A stretch of DNA of 64,000 nt from Frondihabitans sp. PhB188 (GCF_003752365.1 NZ_RJUO01000004.1:100355-164354), one strand, 5' to 3'. Shown: positions 48,318 through 58,121, counted from the stretch's first letter. Numbers and translations are program-made. Notes: generated from the sequence alone by a model not told the origin.

Positions 48318-49808
48318 ATGTCGCACCCTGATCCAGCAGTGCCGCTGTCCACCGCAACGCTCGGCCGCTTCGACGTGCCGACTCCCACGTACGACCGCGC
48401 GGCGGTGACGACCGGCATCGTCCACTTCGGCCTCGGCAACTTCCACCGCGCTCACCAGGCCATGTACGTCGACCGGCTGATGGAGGCCGGGGGAGCTCTC
48501 GACTGGGGCATCACCGGCGTCGGTGTCATGCCGCGCGACGCCGAGATGCGCGACGTGCTCGCCGCCCAGGACCACCTCTACACGCTCGTGCTCAAGCACC
48601 CCGACGGCAGCCTCGAGCCGCGCGTGGTCGGCTCGATCCACGACTTCCTCTATGCGCCCGACGACCCCGAGGCGGTGCTCGCGCTGATGAGCGCCCCGTC
48701 GACGCGCATCGTCTCGCTGACGGTGACCGAGGGCGGCTACAACATCGACCACGTCACCGGCGAGTTCGTGCTCGACGCCCCCGCGATCGCCGCCGACCTC
48801 GCCGACGGAGCCGTCCCCGCCACCATGTTCGGCTTCGTCACCGAGGCCCTCCGCCGACGCCGCGACGCGGGCGTCGAGCCGTTCACGGTCATGTCGTGCG
48901 ACAACATCCAGGGCAACGGAGACACCGCCAGGCAGACCATCGTTGCTTTCGCGACAGCGAAGGCGCAGGAACTCGGCGCCTGGATCGAAGCCACCGTGGC
49001 TTTCCCGAACTCCATGGTCGACCGCATCACCCCCGTCACCTTCGACGCCGACCGCGACCTGGTCCGCGACGAGTTCGGCATCGACGACGCGTGGCCGGTC
49101 GTGGCCGAGCCGTTCGAGCAGTGGGTGCTCGAAGACCACTTCACGCTGGGGCGCCCGCCCTACGAGGAGGCCGGCGTGCAGGTGGTCGACGACGTCGTCC
49201 CGTACGAGCTGATGAAACTCCGCCTCCTGAACGCCTCGCACCAGGCGATGGCGTACTTCGGCATCCTGTCGGGCCACGCCTACGCGCACGAGGCCACGGC
49301 CGACCCGCTCATCCGCGAGCTGCTGCGGCGGTACATGGACGAAGAGGGCACGCCGACCCTCGAGCCGGTCCCGGGCATCGACCTCGACGCGTACAAGGCG
49401 ACGCTGATCGACCGGTTCGGCAACCCGGCGATCCGCGACACGCTGGCTCGTCTGGCGGCGGAGTCGTCTGACCGGATCCCGAAGTGGCTGCTTCCCGTCG
49501 TGCGGGCGAACCTCGACGCGGGCGGGGATTTCCTGCTGTCGGCTGCGGTCGTCGCGAGCTGGGCCCGCTACGACGAGGGCGTCGACGAGAAGGGCGACCC
49601 GATCGACGTCGTCGACCAGCTTCGCGAGCCGCTCATGGCCGCGGCGGCCGGCAACCGCGCCGACGACCTCGCATTCCTGCGCAATCGGGACGTCTTCGGC
49701 GACCTCGTCGACGACGAGCGCTTCGTCGCCGCCTACCGCGCCACCCTGGCGACCCTGCACGCGGACGGGGCCCAGGCCGCCCTTCGCACGGTGCTCGCCG
49801 GCGCCTGA
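48318..49808 (+). CDS. Mannitol dehydrogenase family oxidoreductase
   Basis: A 496-residue NAD-dependent polyol dehydrogenase of the long-chain mannitol 2-dehydrogenase/fructuronate reductase family. The N-terminal signature IVHFGLGNFHRAHQA is present. The catalytic stretch KLRLLNASHQAMAYFG holds the Lys, Asn and His residues. ATG at 48318 has GAAAGG upstream. Substrate (mannitol/fructose, tagaturonate or fructuronate) cannot be set from sequence alone. It is convergent with a TetR gene 10 nt away. Confidence 0.93.
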   Translation: MSHPDPAVPLSTATLGRFDVPTPTYDRAAVTTGIVHFGLGNFHRAHQAMYVDRLMEAGGALDWGITGVGVMPRDAEMRDVLAAQDHLYTLVLKHPDGSLEPRVVGSIHDFLYAPDDPEAVLALMSAPSTRIVSLTVTEGGYNIDHVTGEFVLDAPAIAADLADGAVPATMFGFVTEALRRRRDAGVEPFTVMSCDNIQGNGDTARQTIVAFATAKAQELGAWIEATVAFPNSMVDRITPVTFDADRDLVRDEFGIDDAWPVVAEPFEQWVLEDHFTLGRPPYEEAGVQVVDDVVPYELMKLRLLNASHQAMAYFGILSGHAYAHEATADPLIRELLRRYMDEEGTPTLEPVPGIDLDAYKATLIDRFGNPAIRDTLARLAAESSDRIPKWLLPVVRANLDAGGDFLLSAAVVASWARYDEGVDEKGDPIDVVDQLREPLMAAAAGNRADDLAFLRNRDVFGDLVDDERFVAAYRATLATLHADGAQAALRTVLAGA

Positions 49809-49818
49809 GCGGCGCTGA

Positions 49819-50433
49819 TCAGGGGACGGGGACGGGCTTCGCCGCAGGATCCGCCCACCCGGCACGGAGGCGGGCGATCGCGCGATCGAAGGCCGGCAGC
49901 AGCTCGACCGTGTCGAGGAGCGTCGACTGGAGCTGCAGGCCCTCGTAGAGCGCGATGACCTGCTCTGCCGCGTGGAGCGGAGCCATCGAGCGGGGCTCGC
50001 GCTTGGCGATGACGTCGCGCGTGAGGAAGAGCCCGACGTCTTGCACGAAGCCGGAGTACTGAGCCCGGTACCAGCCGCGACCGGGGTGAGCGGGGTCGGA
50101 GGCAGCACCGAGGAGGGCCATCCGCGTGCGGATGAGCGCGGGGTCGGCGGCGGCCGCCTCGAGGAGGGAGCGCACGTAGGCCACTCCGCCCTCTGTCTCG
50201 GCCACGACGACCCGCTCGCGCCGGAGCGTGCCCGACCAGGCGTCGAGGATCGCGATCACGAGGAGGTCCCAGCTCGGGAACACCATCTCGACCGTCTCGG
50301 TGTCGACGCGAGCGACGCGTGCGATGTCGGCGACGCGCACGGAGCGGTGCCCTTCGGCGCGGAAGGCATCGACGCCGGCATGGACGACGCGTCGGCGCAG
50401 TTCAGCGGTGATCGATGGATCGGTGAGTTCCAT
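49819..50433 (-). CDS. TetR-family transcriptional regulator
   Basis: A 204-residue regulator. The N-terminal helix-turn-helix (VDAFRAEGHRSVRVADIARV, ARVDTETVEMVFPSWDLLVI) keeps the TetR spacing. The ligand-binding part is helical without a recognised effector motif. It begins ATG at 50433. The convergent dehydrogenase is not necessarily its target. Confidence 0.9.
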   Translation of the reverse strand: MELTDPSITAELRRRVVHAGVDAFRAEGHRSVRVADIARVARVDTETVEMVFPSWDLLVIAILDAWSGTLRRERVVVAETEGGVAYVRSLLEAAAADPALIRTRMALLGAASDPAHPGRGWYRAQYSGFVQDVGLFLTRDVIAKREPRSMAPLHAAEQVIALYEGLQLQSTLLDTVELLPAFDRAIARLRAGWADPAAKPVPVP

Positions 50434-50518
50434 CCGCCCATCCTCCTCTAAGTCGGGCGTGCATGTCGGAAGCGCCGCCTGCGGCGCCGCCGCAGCGCCG
50501 CGCCCAGAACGCGAGATG

Positions 50519-50561
50519 CCCCGATCCGGGCTTCCACAGGCTGTGGATGCCCAGATCGGGG
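50519..50561 (-). terminator. Long inverted repeat between the TetR and subtilase genes
   Basis: Outer arms CCCCGATC/GATCGGGG (50519-50526, 50554-50561), middle arms GGGC/GCCC and inner TCCACAG/CTGTGGA, with a near-zero loop. It lies 41 bp beyond the subtilase stop and probably ends that transcript. Confidence 0.75.
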
Positions 50562-50601
50562 CAAGTCGCGAGGCGGTGCGGCGGCCGGTGAGGGCCAGCC
50601 G

Positions 50602-53600
50602 CTACTTCGTCTTCTGCGAGACGATCTGCGACTGCTTCGACACCGAGTTGTGCAGGTGCAGGAGCAGGATCCGCTTCGTGCTCGCCGTCGTGCGGTGCAC
50701 CGCGATGCCGGGCGACTGGTCGCGCAGCAGGACGCCGCCGAGGTCGTCCGACTTCTTCTGCGAGAACCACAGGCTCGGCGCGAAGACGTCGAAGGTGGCT
50801 GCGTTCGTCTGGTCGACGACGTAGCTGCCGGTCGAGGCCAGACCCGGCGCGTACGCCGACTCGGTCGCGACCTCGTAGGTGATCGACGTCTTCTTCGACT
50901 TGCTCGTGAAGCCGAGCGCCTTGAGCGAGACCGGGAGCACCGCCACCGAGCTGTCGAAGGTGTTGACGTCGACGCCGGCGTAGTCGGCGTTGAACGGCTC
51001 CACGTCGACGGCCTTGCCCGAGACGAGGTCGATCGTCGTGACGAATGTGGCGTCAGCCGTCGTCGACTTCGTCACGTAGGTCACGAAGTCGGCCTCGCCG
51101 TCGCCGTCCGTGTCGATGTACACCTCGGGGGCGCCGTCGACGCCGGGGTTGGCGATCGGTCCGTTCGTCTTGACTCCGAACGACAGGATGCCGTCGGATC
51201 TGTCTTTCTCGAGCGGGGCCGTCGACGCCGCACCGACCGCGATGAGGTCGGCACCGGCGAGCGACTGCTGCGGCGAGCCGGCGGGGAACGTCTTCACCGG
51301 GCTGGTGGCTCCGAGCACGAACGCGGCCGTGAGGCCCGTGTAGGCCTGGACGCCGGTGCCCTGCTTCAGCGTGGTGCCGCTGATGCCGAGAACAGCCGTG
51401 GTCGACGTCTTCTTCGCGAAGACGGCGGTGGCTCCGGTGTTCGCCGAGATCGGCTTCGGGGCGGCGAAGACCGAGAGGCGCAACGGCGACCTGGTCGAGT
51501 CGGCCGGGGTGAACTGCACCGAGCCGGTCGCCGAAGCCACGAAGTCGCGCACGATCTCGGCGTCGCCGACTCCGGCGGTCGCGTTCTGCGTCGGGTCGAT
51601 GACCTTGCGCAGGGCCTTCGGGTCGGGGATCTTCATCGTGAGCGTGACTGTCACGTCACCGCGGGCGGGGACGACGACGGTCGACGCCGAGACGGTGAAG
51701 GTGACCCCGGGGGCCGCGATCCGCGACGCGTACGCCACGGAGTACGTCTGCGACGTGTTGCCCGAGTTGTGCAGCACCAGCGTGCGCTTCGCCGTCAGAG
51801 GCTTCGAGACCGCCACAGCGCCGTACGAGGCGGTGATGAGCCCTTCGTTCTCGTCCGAGCGGACCGTCACCTGGTTGGTGACCGCCTGGAGCGCGTCGAT
51901 GCGGCCGGTGCCCTGGCTGATCGTCGAGTAGAGGTTGCCGTCGGCGTCCTTCAGGTCGTGCGTGGCCGTGTTCATGATGTCGGCCTTGACCTGCTTGGCG
52001 GTCCAGCCGTCGTGGGCCTCGAACACGAGGGCGGCGATGCCGGCGGCGTCGGGGGAGGCCATCGACGTTCCGCTCTCGGAGGTGCGCCCCGTTCCTGCGC
52101 CCGAGAGAACCGACAGCACGTTCACACCGGGGGCGGCCACGTCGGGCTTCACGATCTTGTCGTACGAGCCGTGCACTCCCCGCGAGCTGAAGGTCGCGAG
52201 GGTGTCGGTCAGGCTCGGGACGATCTCGGACTTGTAGAGGCGCAGGGAGTCCTTGAACGACACGGTGACAGTGTCGCCGCCGTCGACAGTGCGGAGGATC
52301 GCCGCGTAGGCGTCCTTCGTGATCTCGGCGCCGGGGATGTCGGCGTTGCCCGAGATGCCGGCGTCGAACACGTTGACCGAGCCGCCGAGCAGCACGCCCG
52401 CGGCACCCGCGTTGGTGGCGTTGGTGAAGCGCGTGACGGACCCGCACTCGAGGGCGGCGTCGTTCCAGTGCAGAAGCACGATCTTGCCGGCGATCCTGGC
52501 GGCGTCGTCCGACGAGAACGGCGCGCAGCCGGTCGATCCGGCGGCACTCGGCACGAAGACGTCGGCCCTGAGGGTCAGCGGCTTCGTGTAGGCGATCGAG
52601 TACTGGGCGTTGTACGTGCCGCTGATGCCAGCCGGTGCGGTGACGTCGATGCCGTCGTAGACGGCGGAGCCGCTCGAGGCCGCGGCGACGCTGAGGCCGT
52701 TCTCGGAGTTGGCGGGGCTGCCGCCGACGTCCGTGAAGTCGCCCGAGTTGCCCGCCGACATGACCGGGAGCACGCCGCGCGCGACGAGGGCATCGACCTT
52801 GGCGTTGTCGGGGTCGTCGGGGTTCGAGTAGTCCGAGCCGAGCGACATGTTGACGACGTTGATGTTCTTGCCCTGCGTCAGCGCCTGGCCGACCCAGTCG
52901 AGGGCCGCGCCGGTGAGGTCGGTCGAGCCGCCGCCGTCGCCGAAGACCTTCAGCGAGTAGAGGCCGGAGTTAGGAGCCGAGCCCGGGCCGATGTACATGT
53001 CGTTGACGGAGTCGGTCGTGAGGTCGCCGTAGTCGCCGGTGAACGTCGTCTTGTCGGCGTTCTCGCCGAATCCGGCCGCGGTGCCGGCGACGTGCGAGCC
53101 GTGTCCGCCGCCGCGCCCGTCGATCGGGTTGGCGTCGGGAGCCGGGTCGGGGTCGTAGGCGTCCGAGTCCGGGTCGGCGTTGTAGGTGGCGCCGGCGAAG
53201 TCGGTTCCGCCCAGGAACTTGGCGGAGTCGTAGAGAGAGGAGGCGGGCGCCGCGGTGCTCGCCAGCGCCTCGTCGTAGGCGGCCGTCGTGCCGGGGCCGC
53301 CGAAGTCGGCGTGCGTGTAGTCGAGGCCCGTGTCGATGACGGCGATGTTGATGCCGGTGCCGGTGTGGCCGGTCTGCTGCCAGGCGTTGAGCGTGCGCGT
53401 GTAGATCGCGTCGTTCGAGTTCAGCGGCGCTTCCTCGCCCTTGGTCGTGACCGGCTTCGGAACACTCCGCTGGGTGATCGGGCTGATGCTGACGACGTCG
53501 CTGCGTGCCGCTATGGCCTTCAGGACGGACGCATCGGCGATGACGGCGACGCCGGGAACCGTGTACGCGGTCGTGTACAGCGTGGTGACAGCGGGGTCGG

Positions 53601-53946
53601 CCGAGGCGATCGCCTTGGTGACGGCGGAGTTCGTGCGGCGGATGTCGGCGACGCGGTTCTTGGCGGCCGACGACTGCGGACGCCCGGAGAGCGAGCCGCC
53701 CTTCGCCGTCGCATCGACGCTGAGGGCGCCGGCGCCCTCGGTGCGGACGAACACGGCGACCTTGCCGGTGGCCTTGTCGAGACGGGCGTTCAGCTTCAGG
53801 GCCGGAGCGAGGCTGGTGAGCGAGCCGGGCGAGGTGCTCGCGGTCGCGATCTGGGAGGTGGTGGCGAGTGAGGCGGCGACGAGTGCCGCTGCTGCGACCG
53901 AGGCAAGGGCTACCTTGCGGATCGGCCGGGATGACGAACGTGGCAA
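50602..53946 (-). CDS. Secreted subtilisin-like serine protease (S8 family) with PA insert
   Basis: An 1114-residue secreted protease. A signal peptide (residues 1-36) and an I9-type propeptide (about 60-160) precede the S8 domain. The catalytic residues are Asp205 (IAVIDTGLD), His285 (GHGSHVAGT) and Ser628 (GTSMASPDAAG), with oxyanion Asn400. A PA-type insert spans about 450-560. The C-terminal 430 residues are beta-rich domains (Fn3-like). There is no sorting signal. The start is TTG at 53946, with AAGGA 6 nt upstream. Confidence 0.95.
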   Translation of the reverse strand: MPRSSSRPIRKVALASVAAAALVAASLATTSQIATASTSPGSLTSLAPALKLNARLDKATGKVAVFVRTEGAGALSVDATAKGGSLSGRPQSSAAKNRVADIRRTNSAVTKAIASADPAVTTLYTTAYTVPGVAVIADASVLKAIAARSDVVSISPITQRSVPKPVTTKGEEAPLNSNDAIYTRTLNAWQQTGHTGTGINIAVIDTGLDYTHADFGGPGTTAAYDEALASTAAPASSLYDSAKFLGGTDFAGATYNADPDSDAYDPDPAPDANPIDGRGGGHGSHVAGTAAGFGENADKTTFTGDYGDLTTDSVNDMYIGPGSAPNSGLYSLKVFGDGGGSTDLTGAALDWVGQALTQGKNINVVNMSLGSDYSNPDDPDNAKVDALVARGVLPVMSAGNSGDFTDVGGSPANSENGLSVAAASSGSAVYDGIDVTAPAGISGTYNAQYSIAYTKPLTLRADVFVPSAAGSTGCAPFSSDDAARIAGKIVLLHWNDAALECGSVTRFTNATNAGAAGVLLGGSVNVFDAGISGNADIPGAEITKDAYAAILRTVDGGDTVTVSFKDSLRLYKSEIVPSLTDTLATFSSRGVHGSYDKIVKPDVAAPGVNVLSVLSGAGTGRTSESGTSMASPDAAGIAALVFEAHDGWTAKQVKADIMNTATHDLKDADGNLYSTISQGTGRIDALQAVTNQVTVRSDENEGLITASYGAVAVSKPLTAKRTLVLHNSGNTSQTYSVAYASRIAAPGVTFTVSASTVVVPARGDVTVTLTMKIPDPKALRKVIDPTQNATAGVGDAEIVRDFVASATGSVQFTPADSTRSPLRLSVFAAPKPISANTGATAVFAKKTSTTAVLGISGTTLKQGTGVQAYTGLTAAFVLGATSPVKTFPAGSPQQSLAGADLIAVGAASTAPLEKDRSDGILSFGVKTNGPIANPGVDGAPEVYIDTDGDGEADFVTYVTKSTTADATFVTTIDLVSGKAVDVEPFNADYAGVDVNTFDSSVAVLPVSLKALGFTSKSKKTSITYEVATESAYAPGLASTGSYVVDQTNAATFDVFAPSLWFSQKKSDDLGGVLLRDQSPGIAVHRTTASTKRILLLHLHNSVSKQSQIVSQKTK

Positions 53947-54061
53947 AGAGTGTCCTTGGGCTTGGGCCGGAGCCGAACGGTCTGGTCTGAGGAGCTTGCC
54001 AAATCCATATCGGATTCACAACGCTTTGTCAGCGTGTCGTGGACGGATTCGTCCACCTCGG

Positions 54062-54997
54062 TCACTTCCGGGGGAGGCCGGGTGTGTCGAACCGAACGGG
54101 AGTCTCGATGACGACCGAGAGCGAGTCGCCCACCGCCGGGCGCGGTGCGGGGCCGACGACGGCGTGCACGCGGCCGCCGTCGACGTCGAGCGCCACGCGG
54201 AAGCCGTCCTCGATCGGGACCACCGCGGTGACGATCGCTCGCTCGCCGCTTCCGCCGGGCGTCACCCGCACATGGACGGCGCGCGTGAGCACGGTCTGAC
54301 CATCGCGCAGGATCTCGCCGTCGTACCCGAGGAATCGCGCGACCTCGGCTGTCGGCGGCGCATCGAGCACGGCCTGCGCGGGCCCGTCGGCGGCGATCCT
54401 GCCGTCGAGCAGCACCAGGATCCGGTCGGCGAGGGCCCATGCCTCGGCCCGGTCGTGCGCGACCACGAGAGTCCCGCCACGGCGGGAGCGGAGCGCCGAC
54501 GACGTGTCGTTCAGCAGGGCGGCCCGGCTCGCGCCGTCGAGGCCGGCGAACGGCTCGTCGAGCAGGAGCACGTCGGCGTCGACCGCGAGGGCCCGCGCGA
54601 GGTGCACGCGCCGCTGCTCGCCGCCCGACAGCAGGGAGGCTCGACGGTCGGCGAGGTGGTCGGCCGCCAGCTGAGTGAGGGCCGCGCGGGCTCGGGGGCG
54701 GCGCTCCGATCGCGGGACCCCCCACCAGCCGAGGGCGAGCTCCACGTTGGCGAGGGCCGAGCGCCGCGCCATGCCGGGGGTCTGCAGGGCCGTGGCGATC
54801 CTGCCGTCGATCTCGAAGGTGCCGCCCGACGGTGTCACGAGGCCCGTGAGCGCGGACAGCAGTGTGCTCTTTCCCGCGCCGTTCGGCCCGAGCAGGGCGA
54901 CGACCTCGCCGTCGCCGATGGTGAACGAGGCGCCCCGGAGCACGGGGCGGCCATCGCGGGCGACCTCGAGATCGCGCACCGATACGAGCACTGTCAC
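54062..54997 (-). CDS. tupC: ABC transporter ATPase, tungstate/molybdate type
   Basis: A 311-residue ATPase that powers the importer. Walker A GPNGAGKS, signature LLSGGEQRRVHLARAL, Walker B VLLLDEPFAGLD and the switch His in VVAHDRAEA are intact. The C-terminal 70 residues look like a TOBE/MOP oxyanion-sensing domain (ERAIVTAVVPIEDGFRVALD). GTG at 54997 starts it, 13 nt after the permease stop. It is the last gene of the six-gene operon. Confidence 0.92.
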   Translation of the reverse strand: MTVLVSVRDLEVARDGRPVLRGASFTIGDGEVVALLGPNGAGKSTLLSALTGLVTPSGGTFEIDGRIATALQTPGMARRSALANVELALGWWGVPRSERRPRARAALTQLAADHLADRRASLLSGGEQRRVHLARALAVDADVLLLDEPFAGLDGASRAALLNDTSSALRSRRGGTLVVAHDRAEAWALADRILVLLDGRIAADGPAQAVLDAPPTAEVARFLGYDGEILRDGQTVLTRAVHVRVTPGGSGERAIVTAVVPIEDGFRVALDVDGGRVHAVVGPAPRPAVGDSLSVVIETPVRFDTPGLPRK

Positions 54998-55010
54998 AGT
55001 CGCACCCGGT

Positions 55011-55739
55011 TCACAGTCGTACCCGCCCGATCCCTCGCCCGCCGGCCCGCCGGTCGGCGTACTGGAGCACGGTGAGCAGCCCTGCCACGACCGCGATCAG
55101 CGCGAGCAGGACGATGCCGATGGCCAGCCCCTCGCTGAAGCGGCCGGCCTCCACCTTCTGCAGGGCGGCGCTGGCCAGCGTCTGGTCGAGCCCCTCGATG
55201 TTGCCGCCGACCAGCACGACGGCCCCGACCTCCGACAGCGCGGAGCCGGCGGCGGCGATGATGCCGGCGAGCACGCCGATGCGCGCCTCGCGGAGAGCCA
55301 GCATCGCGACGGCGACGCGGGAGGCTCCGAACGCGCGGGCCTGATCGAGCAGCCCCGCGTCGATCGACTGCACCGACGATGCCGTCAGCGCGACGACGAT
55401 CGGCACGGCGAGGATCGTCTGCGCCACGAACACGCCCTCGAGCGTGAAGAGGAGGCGGAGGTGGCCGAGGGGAGCCGCCGGAAACAGCAGCAGCGACAGC
55501 ACGAGGCCGACCACGACGGGCGGGAGGCCCATTCCGGCGTTGGCTGCCGCCAGGCCGATCCTGCGCCCGCGGAACCTGCCCAGGCCGAGCGCCAGACCGG
55601 CCGGGACTCCCGCGACGATGGCGATGCCCGTCGACACCCCCGCCACCTGCAGTGTCACGCCGACGATCGACCGAAGCGCAGGATCGCCCGACACGATCAG
55701 GTGCCACGCCTCGCGCAGCCCGATCTCGAAGAAGCTCAC
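55011..55739 (-). CDS. tupB: ABC transporter permease, TupB type
   Basis: A 242-residue permease with five or six membrane segments. The coupling-loop motif is EAxxxGASRVAVAMLALREAR-like (DQARAFGASRVAVAMLALRE), followed by AAAGSALSEVGAVVLVGGNI, a stretch typical of TupB. ATG at 55739 overlaps the DUF2149 stop by 4 nt, tying the permease to the ExbB/DUF2149 pair. Confidence 0.92.
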   Translation of the reverse strand: MSFFEIGLREAWHLIVSGDPALRSIVGVTLQVAGVSTGIAIVAGVPAGLALGLGRFRGRRIGLAAANAGMGLPPVVVGLVLSLLLFPAAPLGHLRLLFTLEGVFVAQTILAVPIVVALTASSVQSIDAGLLDQARAFGASRVAVAMLALREARIGVLAGIIAAAGSALSEVGAVVLVGGNIEGLDQTLASAALQKVEAGRFSEGLAIGIVLLALIAVVAGLLTVLQYADRRAGGRGIGRVRL

Positions 55740-56074
55740 GGGGTCGGCGCGCTCGTCGGCTCGCCGGTCACGTACACCAGCGTGCCGTCGTCGAGGCGGT
55801 AGACGGTGCCGACCCTGCTGCCGTTGCCGACCACGGTTCCCGACTCGGCGGGCACCGGCCCGCTGGTCTCGCCGGGCTTGACCGTGACCTGATCGCTCGT
55901 CGACTGCTTCAGGCCCTGCTCGGTGAACGCCTTGGTGAGGCCGAGCGACGAGAGACCCGCCAGCAGGAACGCCACGGCCAGCACGATGCCCACGTCGAAC
56001 AGGTTGACGAGGCCGTCGAGCGGGTCTCCGGCGCGGTCGGCGTTGCGGCGGGCGCGGGGTGTGACCTTGATCAC
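55736..56074 (-). CDS. DUF2149 protein, possible ExbD/TolR-like partner
   Basis: A 112-residue single-pass membrane protein. The DUF2149 signature is clear: DPLDGLVNLFDVGIVLAVAF in the N-terminal membrane helix and VGTVYRLDDGTLVYV near the end. A short cytoplasmic basic tail, one helix and an outer domain mirror the ExbD/TolR layout, including an Asp in the helix (NLFDV). GTG at 56074 overlaps the ExbB-like stop by 4 nt. The role as ExbD-equivalent is inference. Confidence 0.87.
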   Translation of the reverse strand: MIKVTPRARRNADRAGDPLDGLVNLFDVGIVLAVAFLLAGLSSLGLTKAFTEQGLKQSTSDQVTVKPGETSGPVPAESGTVVGNGSRVGTVYRLDDGTLVYVTGEPTSAPTP

Positions 56075-56769
56075 CGGGGGCCGTCCGTTGCTGCGCCCGC
56101 GTCGACGGCGACCTCGGTCGACCCCGCGCCTGCGTCGCCCGGCACCTCGCTCGGCGCCGTCAGCACCGCGGCGACGAACTCGAGGTCGGAGAAGTCCTGT
56201 CCGTAGAGCCGCTCGCGCACCAGCGACAGCGCGAAGGCGACGACGCCGATGAGGATTCCCAGCACCGTCACGCTGAACGCGACGCGGAGGTTCTCGGTGA
56301 GGGTCGTGACGTCGCCCTGCGCGAGCCCTTGAAGCGCCGGCGAGAGCGGGATCAGCGTGCCCATCAGTCCGAGCGCGGGGCCGAGGCGCACGAGCAGCCG
56401 GGTGCGGCCGAGGCGGCGCTGGCAGGCGAAGTCGAAGTCGGCCAGCTCTTTCGCGATGCGGGTGTCGCCGCCCGCGGTGCCGGCGACCTCGGTGAAGACG
56501 TCGAGCGAGCGCTGCATGCCGGCGCTCCGCCCCGCCGGGATCAGGGCCGTGCGGGCGGCTTCGCGCTCGCCGCCGTCGATGGCCGCCCGGCCCTTCTCGG
56601 CCGCCGTCACGAGAGCGGACATGCGCCGACGCCTTCGCCGTGCTGTCTCGACCAGGAACGACCCGACCTCCACGATCAGCCAGGCGAGCGAGGCCAGCGC
56701 GATCACGATCACGGGCAGCTCGAGCACTGCCGCCGCCGCGAACACGGCCTGGTAGATGCCTTCGGTCAC
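56071..56769 (-). CDS. MotA/TolQ/ExbB-family proton channel protein
   Basis: A 232-residue protein with three membrane segments: one near residues 12-38 and two in the conserved core (LGPALGLMGTLIPLSPALQG; RVAFSVTVLGILIGVVAFAL). The large basic cytoplasmic loop between the first and second segments is typical. The LGLMGTLIPL stretch is the family hallmark. GTG at 56769 overlaps the PKD gene stop by 4 nt. ExbB-type proteins form a pentameric stator around ExbD helices and use proton flow. Confidence 0.92.
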   Translation of the reverse strand: MTEGIYQAVFAAAAVLELPVIVIALASLAWLIVEVGSFLVETARRRRRRMSALVTAAEKGRAAIDGGEREAARTALIPAGRSAGMQRSLDVFTEVAGTAGGDTRIAKELADFDFACQRRLGRTRLLVRLGPALGLMGTLIPLSPALQGLAQGDVTTLTENLRVAFSVTVLGILIGVVAFALSLVRERLYGQDFSDLEFVAAVLTAPSEVPGDAGAGSTEVAVDAGAATDGPR

Positions 56770-58121
56770 CGAGGGTCCTTTCGTGGGCGCGCCCGCGACG
56801 AGCGGACCTCCCGAACGATACCGAGAGCCAGCAGGAACGCGAGACCCGCACCTCCCGCAAGCGCCAGCAGCTGGCGCCGATGGTCGGCCTCCACCGTCGC
56901 GGCCCGCGCCGAGGGCGCTGAGGCCCGCGCCGCTTCCGGTGCCGTCGTGGTCGGCGTCGTGCCCGCCGCGAGGATCACGTAACCGGTAACGGGAGTTTCC
57001 GTCTCGCGGGGCGACGTCGGCGTGGCGGTCTTCTTCGTGCCTTTTTGTACAGTGCTCTTCGGGGCAGGGCTCTTCTGTGCGGGGCCCGTCGACGTGCCGC
57101 TCGCGGCGCCGTCGGCAGCCGTGCCGTTCTTGGCCTGGCTCTTCGTGTCGGTCGTCGAGGGGGCCGCGCCGCCGCGGCTGCCCGAGCTCGTCACCGGACC
57201 GGTCGTCGGCCCCTTCTCGCCCGAGCCGCCGCCCGCGGACCCCGCCGCCGACGGGCTCGGCGATGGCGAGACGACCGGCGAGGTCGCCGTCATGGTCACG
57301 GCGGAGGAGACCCCGACCGACCCGTCGGAGCCGGACGCGATCACACGGGCCGGGTAGGTGCCGGCCGCCGTGTACCGGTGCGAGATCGTGTCTCGGGTGC
57401 CGGGCACGTCGGGGCCGTCTCCGAAGTCCCAGACATACGAGTAGGTGACGCCGGGTGCCCCGGCAGGGACGCTCGCTGTGAAGGGCAGGTCGGTGGCGAT
57501 CGGCACGGAGGTCGACGGCGTCGCGATGATCGGCGTGTTCAGCTGCGCCGCGACATGGACGGCGAGGGAGATCGGGCTGTTCGAGAGGCCCTGGAAGTTC
57601 GGGTTGGTGTCGGTGTCGTTGCGGAGGGGTTCGATGTAGCCGAGCGCCTCGGACGAGGTGAAGACTGCCGGGAGCAGGCCGTCGGGGTAGGGGAAACCGG
57701 CGTCGGTCGGCTCGCCGAGGTCGGCCGGGGTGAGAGTCGAGGTCAGGCCGCGGACGGAGATGTCGACCGACGACACCGCCGCGACGGGGATACCCAGGTC
57801 GTTCTGCAGGAGCGTGCGGACGGCGATACCGCGGGTCTCGACGCTGATGGTCGAGCCCCCGGTCCTCGACCGGGTCGGGTACGAGGCGTTGACGTCACCG
57901 GCGAGCACCTGCGCCTGGGTTACCGTGCGGGTGGCCGAATCGCCGGCCTCGATCGTGACCAGCACGCAGGGTTGTCTGGCGGGGCAGCTCTGGTCGGAGC
58001 CGATCGCCGCGCTCGCCGGAACGGCGCCCCCCGCCGCTGCGAGGGGCGCGGTCAGGAGCAGCGCTGCGATGAGGAGCGCCGCTGCTCGCACCCGATGGGC
58101 GCCGGGGCGCCTGTGGATCAC
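56766..58121 (-). CDS. PKD-domain surface protein with C-terminal membrane anchor
   Basis: A 451-residue protein. A signal peptide (about 1-35, AALLIAALLLTAPLAAAGGA) is followed by an unassigned domain (about 40-165). A PKD-like domain comes next (VTYSYVWDFGDGPDVPG, YTAAGTYPARVIASG), then a 110-residue Ser/Thr/Gly/Lys linker. It ends with one membrane helix (LLALAGGAGLAFLLALGIVR) and a basic tail. GTG at 58121 overlaps the binding-protein stop (GTGA). It may bridge the wall between binding protein and motor. Confidence 0.87.
   Translation of the reverse strand: MIHRRPGAHRVRAAALLIAALLLTAPLAAAGGAVPASAAIGSDQSCPARQPCVLVTIEAGDSATRTVTQAQVLAGDVNASYPTRSRTGGSTISVETRGIAVRTLLQNDLGIPVAAVSSVDISVRGLTSTLTPADLGEPTDAGFPYPDGLLPAVFTSSEALGYIEPLRNDTDTNPNFQGLSNSPISLAVHVAAQLNTPIIATPSTSVPIATDLPFTASVPAGAPGVTYSYVWDFGDGPDVPGTRDTISHRYTAAGTYPARVIASGSDGSVGVSSAVTMTATSPVVSPSPSPSAAGSAGGGSGEKGPTTGPVTSSGSRGGAAPSTTDTKSQAKNGTAADGAASGTSTGPAQKSPAPKSTVQKGTKKTATPTSPRETETPVTGYVILAAGTTPTTTAPEAARASAPSARAATVEADHRRQLLALAGGAGLAFLLALGIVREVRSSRARPRKDPR

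Noticed and set aside
53441-55075. Long plus-strand frames opposite the subtilase and ABC genes
   Set aside because: Antisense high-GC shadows; the minus-strand genes carry complete motif sets and ribosome-binding sites.
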